Both the position numbers and the translations under genes were made by a program. Shown in pieces: positions 12,501 to 27,500 of a DNA stretch of 64,000 nt. The DNA comes from Fragum whitleyi (lineage: Eukaryota > Mollusca > Bivalvia > Cardiida > Cardiidae). The stretch is from NCBI GenBank assembly GCA_948146395.1, contig OX411543.1, forward strand, positions 46,972,517 to 47,036,516. Reading direction: 5' to 3'. The stretch's first letter is position 1, and every line of letters begins with the position of its first letter. The notes under the pieces were generated by a model, which had not been told where the DNA came from, searched no databases, and was given only the letters and a program-made list of their open reading frames with translations.

Positions 12501-15500
12501 GGTTGCCAACAACCACTATATGGGAGTCTTGCATAAAACAAGCAACCAGTCTGGGCCATAAGTGCCTATACATCTTACAAGCACTGTTGATCCTTTAATA
12601 ATCAATGTAGCCAGTTACATGGCTTTATTTATATATTTTCTATTTAATTAGGAATAGTGTTTTATAAATTTATATAGTAATAAGTAATAAATGAAGACAA
12701 TGTTACAACAATGTTGACAAGTATGCCCTTGTCAAACATTATCAAACACTTACGTAGCTCCATTACTGGGATTGCTAAGGTCCACATAGAACTGTTTTGG
12801 GTATGGATTCCTGGAGGCCTGGAAGGGGGTTAGGTTGATGTCTATATACTGCAGGTCCTGTCTCTGGGGCTGGAACACTAGGGATCCAGTCTGCCCCCTG
12901 AAATCCTCCCCCTCTAAGGCTGGGTACACCATGACCTTGTACTCCTCTTGTTGACCAGTCATCTGCATGGTTCTGTAGTCTACACCAACCTGGTAGTCCT
13001 GACCTTTCAACCTGTTGACCTTTAACCTCACAATGGAGTCGAGATTACTTGCAATAACAACCCTGGAAAAGGACAAATATTTATCAGCCAAAAACTTCTA
13101 ATTTGCCATTTTAAATTTTGGATAAATAATCTTAATATAAGCTATAATCTTATGAAATGTTTCCATGATTCATAAACAATCGTCAGTGTTTCATTGCATT
13201 TGTGCAATATGGGAGAAGCTAAAAAAAAAGATCATAAATCACTTTGAGCTGGAGTAACCACAATTTGTGTTACCAGTATATGAAAAGAACAGTTGATAAG
13301 CTACAAAGTTTAGAGCAAACAAGAATAACAACAGATTTTCATTTCCAGGCAGCAAATGGCTTCAATAGAAAGCGAAAAACCTGTTGATATGAAGACCAAA
13401 GCTTTTGTCTGAAACCCCTGCTTGGTGATAGAGACATTAAGAACAGAAAATGCCCAGTCTGGCTTTGGATAAGTTAAACCCTTTGCTGTTTAATCCCTGC
13501 TTTTAACGTGCCTGTGATTTTATGCTTGAGAAAAAATTGTGAAAAAAGAAGAAATTGCTTCTGACAAGCAATTTCTTCTTTTTCCACACTATTTTCTACC
13601 CTACTGAATAGTTATTTTTCAAATTAAATCCACTTTAAATTTTTGTCTGCAAAACCTTTGAATTTGGACAGGTCCAAAATTTTGTAAAACAGGAGAGGGT
13701 TAAAAGTGCCCAGGACTGTACTTTGGAAAATAAGAAGTAACCAAGCAAAATGATTTTGCAGTAAACTTTGAGCATCCTTATTACTGTCACTAGTACTGAT
13801 CTCAAGTTTGTGCCAAACAATTTTTGGGTCTTAATTCAGACTTAAGGGTGTCTTTTGACTCTGTGGTTGCAACATTATTTTTTTCTGAAATACTACAGAC
13901 ATAATTTCTAAGCACAAAACAGTAACCAGGTAGAAAATTGTGTAGCAAGAAGATTTTCCTTTTTCTTCTACAGTCATAAAACCCATGAAATAGATAATTT
14001 ATGTTGTTTTTCAAATTTATGATAGTATCCACTTATAGTCCAATGTGTTCAAAATCTTGGGCTCCACACCCATTTTGAGCTTTTTTAAAGCCTTTAGCCT
14101 TAGGCTGTTTTAACGACTATGCCAAGGCAATAGCAATACCTGCCTTTTTCTCCAATAAACATCCAAGATGAAAAACAGCTTAGCTCTTGATAACAACATA
14201 CCTAGAATCATCAGTAAACTCCAGAAGACCTCTGATGTAATCACTGGCTTTAATTGTCACTTCAGCTATGAGAGCTTCACTGTTTAACTTGGCATCATTC
14301 TTCACATCAACAAGCTTGATCACAAAGGTCATGGCTTCTTCTGGAATCTGGAAAAGAATCATATGTATAAATAATGACCTAAAACTGCTTATCCTTATTC
14401 CTTATTATTAACAAAAGATAATGTGAGCACATACTATTAGAAATGTGCAACTATGACTTGCGTTTTTTTGTTTGTTTTTTTTTTCATTTCAAAATTGAAA
14501 AAGTTTAAATGCAGCATGTTTGAATTCATAGAAAAGGTACCAAGTTTTTCAAGGACGAAGGTTTTGTGAGTCTTAGAAACTATCTGACAAGTGTTCTATT
14601 GATTCTGTTTGGATGAACATTGGATGGAATGTTTTAAACAGTCTTAAATTATTTCCTGAAGTTGAGTCCAATATGTTTCTACATATCTAGCACTTCTTCT
14701 ACCTTTAAGAAGAAATTAGCTCTAAATTCACTTAAAAACTAAGAATATTGCTAAAAGGAACAAATGCTATTTTACATACCTCATCATTAACCAAACTAAT
14801 GTTGAAAAGACAGAAAGCCTGTCTGCCTGGACATATAGCTGTACCAGCAGTTCTTGTTAACTGGGATGACAGGACTACATCATCGGTCTCTCTGCTGTCC
14901 TCTGATAGCTTGGCTATCCATGATATCTGTGGAAAAATGTATGGTATTAGGAACAGTATTTGTAATATGACCTACGCCGCGGGAGTGAAATAACCCGTAG
15001 AATATTTTTGATATTACACAGTGTTATTACACTAGTGGGATAACTATGCAAATGAGCTCTGAGCAAATACCAATGCTCTTTTGTTACCACAAAAATGATG
15101 TCACAATGTATATATTTAAAATACAGAAATACAAATACTGTTTACAGAAAACTGAAATGTTGAGTTTCAAGATTTTTGATGATTGTTAGCAAAAAAATTA
15201 GTTCATATTATAAACAGAATATAAATTTGCGCTCATAAAATACAGAATTTATTAAACTCGTCATCTAAAACAGATAAAAACTTGGTGTAGCGTCGTTTTT
15301 ATCTGTTTATAGATGTCTTGTTAAATACATTCAGAATTCAATGACCACTTGTTCAATATCCTCATTTACAAGTTACTTTTTAAGTTGTTTTCAGGTTTAA
15401 TGGATTACTACCAAATAAAGTCACGGAGAGTTAAAATGAACATGCGCCTCATCATGTAAAGAGGGACCAACTGGAAACTCCACAAAGTTGATCTGGCAGA

Positions 15501-18500
15501 GATCAACAAGAGACCATTTATCCAAAACGAATGGATTGCAAGGTAAAATAATATAGAAAATCAGATGGAAATATTTTGAAAATATTCCGAAAGTGAACAG
15601 TTTTTAAACTGCTGGACAGCTTGTGCAATCTTCACAGTTTGACCAGAGTAAATAGATTCTGTCCTGTCCTATCCTGATGGGTCCTTTACACTCGAAGTAT
15701 CATAGGACCTAATTTATCTATACAACTTTCAGAAAAATCATCATTCTCCAGTCAGAAAATTTACTGTAGATTACTGTTAACTAATGCATTCAATAGAAAA
15801 GTACATTTTCTTCAATAATCTCATCTTTGCTTCATATTCATGAAAGAATTCGAGTATTACTATTTAATCACCACAGGTTGACAACCCACCTCCACCTCTC
15901 CAAAGAAAGCCTCTACTCGTGCCAGCCTGAGGGTAAAGTTTGGTTCTACATCTTCATCTACCTCAATAAACAGTGAATCTTCAGCAAATCCTATAATACC
16001 ATTGGATAGATCATTCTGCTCTATGGTGATCACTGCATAACCCTGCAATTGATAGGAATGTTTTAAAGTAAGAACATACATTTAGAAAATGATCTTTTAT
16101 TGAAAAGAAAAAACAGGCTTAATCATGCAATCTGATATAACATTCAAGAGATTTGTCCATTTATTAACTGTTACATTTGGTTTAGTGTGATAAGGTACAA
16201 GGATTCTCATGAGAATTTAAAGTGTGCATCTTGAATAGCATCCCTTTTTATCATTATTAATCATGTAAAGAAAACCCTTAATTGTATTGTTATCCTCAAA
16301 GCAAGGAAACAAAATAATAGCAAAATAGTTAAACATTATGTTCATATGCCCATCATTTATCTATGTAGGGTGTTACTTATTTACCTTTCTACCCCCATCT
16401 GGTTCCCCAGCAGCTATTCTAGCACCCCCTGTTGGTTGTGTAAGATAGACTAGAACTGTTTCTGCTGGTTCCGCCATTTCATCTGACAACACAGTCACCT
16501 CAACACTTTTCTCTGTCTCACCAATCTTTACACAAAACAACAGGGTAATTCTTAAAGGTCAATTTGGTAACAGTAAAATAGCCAAAATCTTATCTTTGTA
16601 CTTAAAATTTAAGCGTATAAGTTAAAAAATATTGTTTATTAACAGAATTAGAAAATGAAGTTATAGGCATCAAAGATACCTTAAGGTAGTGGACCCATAA
16701 TAGTTCCACAATTTTTTAGAAGTTATAAACTTTAACAGTGTTATCCAAGGTTTCCCAATGATTTTCATTACGAAACCTTGGTTAAGATTGTGAGAGTTCA
16801 TGAATGTTGGGGTTCCATTACGGTTCCATAACCTTAAGTACAACAATACTCACAGGACTCAGGAAATTGCGTTGTGGTGTCTGAATATCATTACAACTCA
16901 GATTTATTCTTATAAAAATAAACAATTTAGTGTAATTATTAAATAACTTTTAAAACTTTTTTCACTATCAATTCTGTAAACCCAACAAAGTTTTTAGAAA
17001 GAAATTGCATAGACAAACATTTAGGCCAAACCATTCTACCTTAAATTCCACACTTGTATCCAGGACAACATAGTCTGTACCACCCACTGCCGATGTGAAT
17101 CTGTCCCTATTACCCAGAATCTCTGTGATGGTGTCATTTCCTGTGGCCCCAGGTTTAGGTACTATCTGTGAGGTCCAGTCCTCACCCCCACCCACTGTCC
17201 TGACTAACACACTAACTGTGCCAAATATACCACCTACAAAATACAGGTCAAAACTTCATTATATGTGACCAGTGACATGAAAAGGAACCATCTGGCAACT
17301 CCGTAAAATAAAATGTTTAAAAGGAGTTAGAGTCCAGTATTGGTCAATCAGAGGTCACATTTCTAAAATTCTAATATTGGAGGGTAAAATGATTATGCTA
17401 GATTTCAACAAGAGCACCATATTTTGGTGCAACGCTCAGCTGCAGGTCCTGGATAATGTGTAAATTCTAAGTCCAAAAATGGATATAAGTCTTCAAAAAA
17501 GCATCCAAAGTTATCCCCTTTAATGGTCTAGGTATAAAGTATGTCACGCCAATACCAACGCCAACCACCCAAAGGTGATCATAATACCTAGAATTTTCTC
17601 TGAAACAGCCAAACTAAAAGTCAGTGCAGAACAAAAAGATTTGTCCCTAGTCAGCCTCTGCTGTCTGCGCAGTTTGACTGGGTTAGATACTTTACCCATC
17701 ACTCAAATTGTCCCTTTTTGTTTCACTGGTCACATATACAAATCAAGGGAGTAATTAACAACTAGGCACAATAATGCACAAACATAGTAAAGGTAAATAC
17801 TTTTCTCTATCTAAATTTTTGCCCTGAATGACAATCATAACACCATAACTGAATATTTTCTGAAGTCTCTTGCTTATTCTATTTTCATCTTTTACTTGTC
17901 TATGTGTAAGAACTCTGTATGAGGCCTGAAAAGTACTTGTTTGAGTACCCAAAGAATACAAGAATACAACAGATATTTATTTCTTGATCAAAGGGGCCAG
18001 TATAACTGGCAAATTTCAAGTTGATTGGGCAAAAAATATATTGTAACTAGAATATCCATAAGGTTTTTAAAGAAAAGGCATTGTGTCCAAGTTTTTGAGT
18101 CTGGTAGCCAGTACAAAAAATTGATGGCTTAGCCTAAAACAGTTGTAACTACCTATAAACATATAGACAGTTACAGCTATTTCACACAAAGCCATCAATC
18201 TGAAATTACTCTACTTCATGCGAGTAACACAAGAATTTACCTGTCCTTGTGACTGTAAGATTAACTGTTTGGAATCTCTCTGCTACACTGACCATCTCAG
18301 GTTCCAAACTCAGAACACCATATGGATCATTACTCTCTTTGATTGTGACAATAGAGTCCTTGTACAGGTAGCTGATTCTTGGAGATATACCTGTGATAAA
18401 AACAGATGTGCCTTACCTCAGATTAAATTTACAACAACTTGTATATTTACTATCAAATAGTCTTCGGTCAACCAAGATTTTAAACTGTAGATGCACCATT

Positions 18501-21500
18501 TTGATTGCCAAATGAAAAATTTTACATATTGTGACTAAATAGTTTGCAGTTAAATTAGCCCTGCTCATGATAAACCCGGAATATTCCTACTTTGGCCTGC
18601 ATGTATCCACAAAGCATTTTAATTCAGCATGATAATGGTTAATTGTATGCTGGATAAGTTTAAATAAGAAGTCAATCATTGATTTAAAAAAAGAGACATG
18701 CATCAAAGTTACAGTTTCAGAAATGATGAAATATCCAAACATGGTCAGCCTGGCCTTTGGCGGACTTTAAAGTCTAACAAGCATCAAGTTTTGGTACTTT
18801 CCAGATGGCCAACTTTTGCCTGATTACTCAAAGGTTTGAGCAATTCAATAACTCTGGCTCAAGATTTTTTCCAAAAATCACAAACTAGAAACCAGCCTTG
18901 CATTCAGGATGACAAAACGGTGCAAACAGTTTACCAATTATACCCCACTTTGCATGTGCACTTGCTTGCAAAGCAGGGTAAAATTGGTAAACGCAGGGCA
19001 GACGCTGAAGGCTAAGAACAGACTGTATTTCTTTGCACGCTTATCTTTGTCTATCCTATCTGCCAAAGCTATCTTTGTCTATCCTATCTGCCAAAGCTTT
19101 AAGCAGAGTAGAAATATTGATGATCCAACCCAAAACAGTTGTAACTGCCTAAATGTTTAAGGGAGTTTTGTAGAGCGGATAATATTTGACTACTTGTATT
19201 GGACTACTCTGTTATTTCTACCTGTTACTCAAAATAAATTAATCTTTGGGTTGCAGAAACCCTTTAACTACAGATAATTCAAGCTGAGGATGAAGTGTTT
19301 TGATTATCCATCATTGGCATGTTCAATGCATTATAATCATTTTAAAGATTAAATGTTAGACCTAGCCAAACGGGAAATAGATCATTATATTTTAGTTTAT
19401 GAAATTGAAAAAAAATAATTGGACTAAAAGCTATAGGAAAGAAAAGTTTCTACTTGTCATCAACAGTTCATTCAAGGGACTAGTGCAACACTATTGTAAG
19501 TGCATGTAAATATATAGGCACTTGCAATGGTGTTGCACTGACCCCTTGATCTGTCTCTAATCTGTTTCCTGCAAGTTATATTATGAGATTGAATGATTAA
19601 ATCAAGATTTCTTCTTTTTTTAAAATAATGAAGACTGGTCAAAATTTAATTAATAACTTTAAGCTATTTGTAATCCAATCAAGGGAAAATTGAGGTAAAG
19701 GGAGCAACACTGGTTATCAGCATTTTCTTCTTTTCTCAATATTTTCCCAGTTACATTTATTCCCCAGTTCAACAGAATGCAAGAATGTCTATACTGGGTA
19801 TAGACCTGCAATAAAGAGTTGGTGATCAGGGGTCAATTTTGTCTATACAGGTATACCCAAAATTGACCTTTGATCACTCACTTAAATTAAATTAAACTTG
19901 TAGATCTATATATCAGTCTCAATTCTTTAATAATTGGTATCTCATCTGTTGAAATGTATCATAGTACTGTTTGTTGTTTAATCATTGTATTTGATTTGTA
20001 AATATTTGTAGAGGCCTACAGGGAAGACTGGGTTATCCCAACTGTACTGCCTCATTAAATATAGTCTTTATTATTATAATTATTATTACAACTGTTTCAC
20101 ACTGAGCCCTTAAACTGTTTCATGCTAAGCCATTGATTATGTCGTGAACAAAATGACAGGAGTTAAAACAGTCTGTATTTTTCACCTACTTGGAGTGGTT
20201 TCAGTGGGGAATTTCTCAACATGGGTCAGATTGATGTGAAATGTCTCTAGCTGCTCTGGTTGGTTGTCTTGCACGATCTGAAAACAAGAACATGTAATAT
20301 CAGTACTGAATTTAATAGCAATAAAGATAAGAAATGCATCTATTCACTTTAATTTTCATTGGATTTGTTAAAACAACAGTAGATGCCTACTCAAAACACT
20401 GAACATTTGAATTGTCCTTATATTATATTGCCATTTTAAAACAAAATGCAGTAAATTGATAATCTTTATCTGTATTTTGAATATTCAAATATCATATATC
20501 CTCTGTCAACACCAAAAACTAGAAGCTTGGTCTCAATTAAATTGTGAAGATCTTATTATAATTGTTTGATCGACAAGTAAAGTAAAGGCCAAACAGAAAG
20601 GATAAACTTTCCTCCCTAATCAATCAGCAAACGGATAGAAAACAATTTACAAAAATCAAAAAGAAAATCAGAAAAACAGAAAATACGTTACTAGCAAAAT
20701 TTCAAGATGAAAGCATATTTATAAAGGGAATAACACATATCAATTTTAAACAAATAAGAAATCCAGATATTGTAAACATATATCAATCATGACAGAAATC
20801 CAGATAGTGTAAACATACATCAATCATGATAAGGCCAGAAGTTTGTCCAGGGTCCATGACAACAGCATGATTCTCCACTGTACTGAAGTCGAACTCTGAG
20901 GCTGTAGCACTCTCTGATCTGTACTGGGTCTCCAACTTCCCCTCTGATCCATACACACGCAACACTTGTAGGTATACCTGGTATAACAAGAGATATTTGT
21001 AAATCATTTATGCTCCCCCCCCATCAAAGCAGGTCAAAGGCCTATTCTCTGTCAATCAACAAAGGGCAATAACTCACAAAATATGATGAGTAGAGTTATG
21101 GCTCTTGTGCACTAGACTTCTCCCCAATGAGATTAATCCACCTGTGAAGTTTCATGATTCTAGCTTGCATAACTTTCGAGATATGCTTTGGACAAAAAAA
21201 GGTTTACAGAAGGACCAACCAACAAAATGACCAGCAAGTGCAAAGCAATATACCCCTCTTCTTTGAAGAGGGCATAATAAAAGACTTAAACATAAATATC
21301 ATAAAAGCATTAGCAGGGGTTGGGAAATCCCATGGCCAAATTGTCCGCAATGGAATTTTCAACTTGTGGTCAAGATCATTTTTCAAGGTAAGTGAATACC
21401 AGGCTTTAAATAATAAAGCCATAAAAAATCTCAAAGATCACACGTCTTACCACATGGCATATATCAAAGGAGAGAAAACTGTTATTAATGATGAAAATGC

Positions 21501-24500
21501 TGGGTTCCAGCATTTTCTTTATGAACAACAAAGTTTTCTCAAAATTCATCTATTCAATCTTTGAAGGACAAGTTAATTTTATCTTGGACAAGTAGAAAAA
21601 ATTCATCTTTTTGACCAGGTGCAAGTGGAGACTTTACATACTTTCATTTCCTTAGACTCTGGCCTTAACTTTGTTCACCTTCATTAGAATACATTTTTTC
21701 CCTAAATCATGGATATAGGAGTGTTCTACAAACAAAATCTGTTTGTTGGCTCCATCTGTGGCAGAAAACATTAAAAGCAGTGAACATCTTAAGTGTCACT
21801 TTCAATGTTGATTAATTCAATGTCTAAAATTTATCTTCAAATAGCCCAAAAAAATTCAGATATATTGTCAAATCAAAATGCCCTCAAGGAAGTAAGGTAG
21901 TCAAGGTAACATCTAACTTTTTACTGCTAACATTGACATAAAACAACCAAAGCTTAGAGCATAAATTCTAAAGAGCACTGCCAGGTGGAAAGTGGAGCCA
22001 AGTTTAAATGGGGAATAATTTGCACAAAGTGCATGCAGAGTTATCCTCCTTGATAGTATATGTTGCTCTTTTAAAATGAAATATGTGTGTCAAGTTTTAA
22101 GTGAATGCCTTTGGTAATACCAGAGATATTGCAAGATGTGAACGTTTTTGCAAAACTACACAAAAGCTTTAGCAATACCTTGTTCTTTCATCCAGAACAG
22201 CTGAGCTGATAATATAGATTACCTTTCCAAACATTTCTGAGACAGTTGGTCTAGTGGAGTTATCAGCAAACCTCAGTACACCAAATGGCTCAATTCTAAC
22301 AAGTGATGACTCTTGGATTAACCTGGCACCTCCTGGTACAATGGTTGATGGAGCAACGGGCAAATGCACAGCAAATAACTCAGGAGTGTCAAGTTGGGGA
22401 ATCAACTGAAAGCAAGGTATAATTAAAATCTTTAAACTTAGCTTAAATCTATCAAGATCATTTCAGAGATGGTCAGATCTAAAAATATATGTAATCTATT
22501 ATATTGACTTCCAGCTGAGCTGAAGTGAAGGTTAAAGTATGTAAGTCTAAGTAAAATATGTTTCTAGACCTAGTTTGATACTGCAATAAACTTGTATCAG
22601 AGGTGCAGAGAATAGGGGCAACTCCAGTCAAAAGTCTTCATTTCTCAATAAAAACCTATAATGTAAGTACTCATTTGAATTGTCTCGTTGAGACAATTCC
22701 AATGCGTACCAAAAAGCAAGAATTTAGCAAGTGATTAGTGAAATATTTAAATCTGAAATCCAAAATACTTCCTCTATCTGCAGCTCTGCTTGTATATTAC
22801 TTAAGTTACAAAATTAATATAAGAAATGCCTCAAGATTGAAAATTCATGATCGATTTCTTACCTCTATGGTAAAGTTTTTCTCGTCTATACCATGGGGTA
22901 TTGTAACACTACTGGACATGGGTGTGGTGGTTCCCTGTACAAACCCTGCAAGTACACGACCTTGCTGGAAACCACTCTGCCATGACACTTCCAGGGTACC
23001 ATATACACCTTGTCTCATCAATGTTAGACGAGAGGTACTGGTCTCTGTGAGAAATAAGGACAATTTGTTAAATACAAATATAGATTTTTATAAAAATGAA
23101 CTCTGTACTGTTTTTTGACCAGTTGGGGTTTCTGAGCCAAATAAGTGTAAAAAGTAATATATATGGGCTTTAATGCCAAACACAAAATTAAAAAAAAACA
23201 ACAGTTTTTTTTTATTTCTGCGGGGAAGGGAATACAAAGAGGATAGTTCTTCAGTTAGTGCTCTGTAAGATCAATCTATCTTTCATTGAGTGAGCAACAA
23301 AAGCTATATATTGCAGGAGTGGCTGAGTAGCTTTTGTTGTTCAAAACTTATATTCTTGATTCCTGATTATTCGATTTCCTTAATGTTAATGTGATACAAT
23401 ATGTGACATTTCTTTTTGCCAGTTCTTAAAGCGTATCATTTTGTGTGTGATAACTATGCAACACCATTGGTCTTTTATTTTAAAATTGGCTCTGCTAAGA
23501 TAATATCAAACAGGGTGAATGAACAAAAATAGGGTTCCTTCTGGTGATGGGCAGATTAATCAATTATAATCGATAATCAGTTGGTTTGGGCTTCTGATTG
23601 TGATAATCGACTAAAAAATTTCAAAATTGATTACTCAGTTCCTACATATGAATGAAAGCTATTTTAAACTTTTTTTTGAAACCGACATCAGTTTGATGGC
23701 TCAGCATGAAACAGTTGTAACTGCCTATAATTATTATGTTTATAGGCAGTTACAACAGTTTCATGCTGAGCCATGAAGTTGGTAGAAAAATCAGCAGAAG
23801 AAGTCTTTAGGTCATGAGTTTTAACTTATCTTCAAATTCTATTCTTCAAAGGTTGATACTGGAAGTGCTGTATTAATTTCTAAAAAAAAAAACGATTTAT
23901 CAATCAATCATTAGTTGATTTACTCTTCCAACTAAAAAATAATTATCGATTGTGATTTGAAACCAATTAACCAACACTAGCTCCTTCTTTGGTAATTTGG
24001 CTGGTTTGGCAGCGAGATTAATAAGTGATAATCTATCATTGTTTCTCAGTAATCAAATGGAAAGCATTAAAGAAATAGAAATATTTTATCATTCAGATCT
24101 TTTCTTAATTTTGTAGTCCAGGGGCCGTATTCACCAACGCATTTTGCATCAATTTAGCACACTAAAGTCCAAGAATAAAGAATTTAGAATTTAGTACGTA
24201 TTCACCAACCCATTCTAAATTACGGAATGGACTAAATTCTTAAGAATAAAGTCGTTTTTTCAAGTCTAATACCTACCGTGCTAAATGTGATAAAATGGCG
24301 ACTGTCCCCCTCGCTTCGGATGGAAAACATGGTTTTATCAAAGTAATGACAAATAAAATGTCAAAATCGAAAGAATGTCCCATTAATTTTCCTTTCTGGT
24401 ACATGTTTTATGTTTTCGGTCGAATTATTTATCGAATGACGTCAAACACATTTGTGACGCAATTTAACCTTGATGTGTTTGTTTACATATCGACAGAATC

Positions 24501-27500
24501 TTAAATTTTACAATATTCTCGGCGAGTTTTCAGGGATTTCACATTGGATTTACATTTACAAGGGAGGAGGATGGTTAAGGAGTCATATATTTTAAGCGAA
24601 GTAAAGTTTTCAGGGGTGGTGGTGTATGCATAGGAACAAGACAGATGGAGGAAAAGAGGACGAAGGCAGATTGTCATTTAAACTCGAGCAATAGAAAGCT
24701 TGGTGCATTTTAACTCAAGATTCTAGTTGTTTGGGTGCCGATACTTTCTGCAAAACAGCATCATGAATATGGGACAAGTTAAAGGAGACAGATTATAATT
24801 CTCACATCTTCAAAAGCGACTTGTTTTTGTTCAAAAGTTGGAATGCTCTCTCAGTGAAAGATTTAGGTATGAATCATGTTGACCTCGTTGCCAAGTTTGT
24901 GTTGAATTAAGTTTTTTTTTCTTGTTCAATGTTTTATTTCTTATTGTAAAGTTTAATTTTAGTATCGGAACAGCCATACTGGCGTACATCACTTAAAACT
25001 AGGCCTACTCATAAATACTCGCCGTATTTACTCTATAAAGATGATAAACAGTTTGTCAATCGAAAATATAAATCCCGTAACTACAGCGAGCAGTTTCACG
25101 TTTTATCGATTGCCAAATAAACGCACGTTTCTGTCAACTGTAAAGTTACATTTGCTAATTTAATTGATCCCTGCATCCAGCCAATCAAATGTCTGAACAT
25201 TGAACAAGATATTGAATATTTAGATATGACAATTTATTTTGACTGAAAAATTACACGAAAATGTCATTTTTAAACAAGGAGGGAAATTTAGAGTGAAGGA
25301 CAAAAAACTCAATGGTTACTCTTTTTATTCGCGCTTCGTCAAACTTGGGGAACCATCATAAGTCTGTGGCCGCTTAAGTGCTATATAAACCGTTCTAAAT
25401 AAAGTCTATTCTAAATTGCGTTGGTGAATGCGCACTTTAGTCTATTCTTGGGAAAGTCCAGACTTGGCAATTTAGCCTAGACTAAATTCTAAAATTTAGA
25501 ATGGGTTGGTGAATACGACCCCAGATGAAACTTGCACCTTTAGAAAAATCAACAATCATCCTTAATTTACCTTCATGTACACTGGCCATCACATGTTTAA
25601 ATCCTACTTTACTATTGGCTGCAATAGCTGGTACCCTTATCTTGGATTCTGTTTGTCCTGCCTGGAACCGAGGAGGCTCAGTCACTATAATATAAAAGGG
25701 TACTGGATTTTTTAACATCAAACTGTCAAAAAGTCAGATGATAATAAGGTGTGTTTAAGAAACACAAATACGCCAAAGCATCAAAATATTGGTAAGTTTG
25801 CCCTTTACAGATAAACTTGACCTTTTCACACGACCCTAACCTTAGTAAAGACAGATCAAACATTATCCAAAGATTCTTTTTAAATCAAATTCTGATACTC
25901 AATGTAGTTCTTCTTCATAAATATACAGTGTGAACAAGAACACCGCCTAGTCGCTGTTGAGTGCTGCAAAGTGGATAAAAAATCTAAGCAAACAAGATGT
26001 GTTTGTGAAACATGAATGCCCCCGTAACAGCGATCTCTCGATAAGGCAAAGGTTAAGTTTGGTTAAGCTTTGGACAGACGGACAGATGGACAGACAGACA
26101 GACGGACATGAGTAAAACAATATGGCCCCGATCCCTCGATACGGGGGCATAAAAAGGGGCAAAATGTGCACAAATTGATAAAGAGTTATCCCCCTGATAG
26201 TAGAGGTTCCTCTTTTGATATTGAACATGTGTGCAAAGTTTCAAGTGAATCAGAGATATCATAAAAAGTCCAAAAAAAATTGCATGATGACAAGGTCAAC
26301 AACGACTACAATGCTGCCAAGGCTATTGCAATGCCTTGTGTTTTCTCTGAAAACAGCCAAGCTAAAAATTAGAAATATTAATATCTATTATCATAATCCT
26401 TGTGTTCAATTCAACATATAGGCAATATTGCTCAAGTAACCTCTTGTTTTAAGCAACAATTTCTATTAAGCAACAATTATAAAAAGTCCCTTCACCAAAA
26501 GCAAAGAATGGACATTTTGTACAAATTATTTATTATTGAATCTTGTGATGTTGGATTCAATTAGAATCATGTCTCGGAAGCCTGTAACATCAATTTTAAT
26601 TCTGAAAATTCTGTTTATCAGACCATCATCAAATGTCACATAACAATGAATTCAACTTACCTCCAGATCCTAGGTATTGTACTTCAATCAGAGACACAGT
26701 AAATGTTGTATCTATCTCTAGAAAACCTGTACCATCAATTTTAACTTCAATAATTCTATTTGTCTGACCTTCATCAAACTTCACAGTACCATCATTCAGA
26801 GACAAGAGAATACCCGATTGAGGCTAAAATGCAATATATGTGAATGTGTAATAGTTCAATTTGTTTCTCAATGTAAAAAAACCTAATTTTTTTTATATAT
26901 AAATAGTAAAACTTGCGTTAAACGACCACTTAGGGGACCATTTAAAAGCGGTCACTTATGGAAATAGTCACTTAATACAATAATTAATAATAAAAATACG
27001 TGTTTTTTGATAGAATATAAAGATTGTAACATAATTCTGACTGAATCTTGGGATGTTTGAACCCTTTGGAATCGTCTCAATGAGACGATTCTAATGGTTT
27101 CTAACGACATAAGATTAAACGAAAGATATTTTTCCATTTAAGAATGTCCACTTTTTTGGAAATTTCACTTACGGCGAAGGGCCTTTTTGATGGTCGCTTA
27201 ATAAAATGGGTCATTTAATAGACGTGGTCGATTGAGCAAGATTGACTGTATAGGATATCAATTTAAAGGTTAGAAAGTAACAGGAGATGACAGTTTAATC
27301 CTTCTTTTCATTAAATCATGAAAAACTAAAACCATAAAAAAACAAATGAAACAAATGAACTTGCAATTGGTTAGTCAAATTAGTTCAAAGTAATCTAAGA
27401 GAAATTTTATTATAGAAGGAAAACATTAATTCAAGCTTGAATGTTATAAGCTACATTTACATGACCAAAGTAAGCTAGTTCTAACACTTTCGAAAAATGC

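Noticed and set aside
21154..21564. 136-codon plus-strand open frame
   Set aside because: It starts in a SINE-like tail and has no domain similarity.
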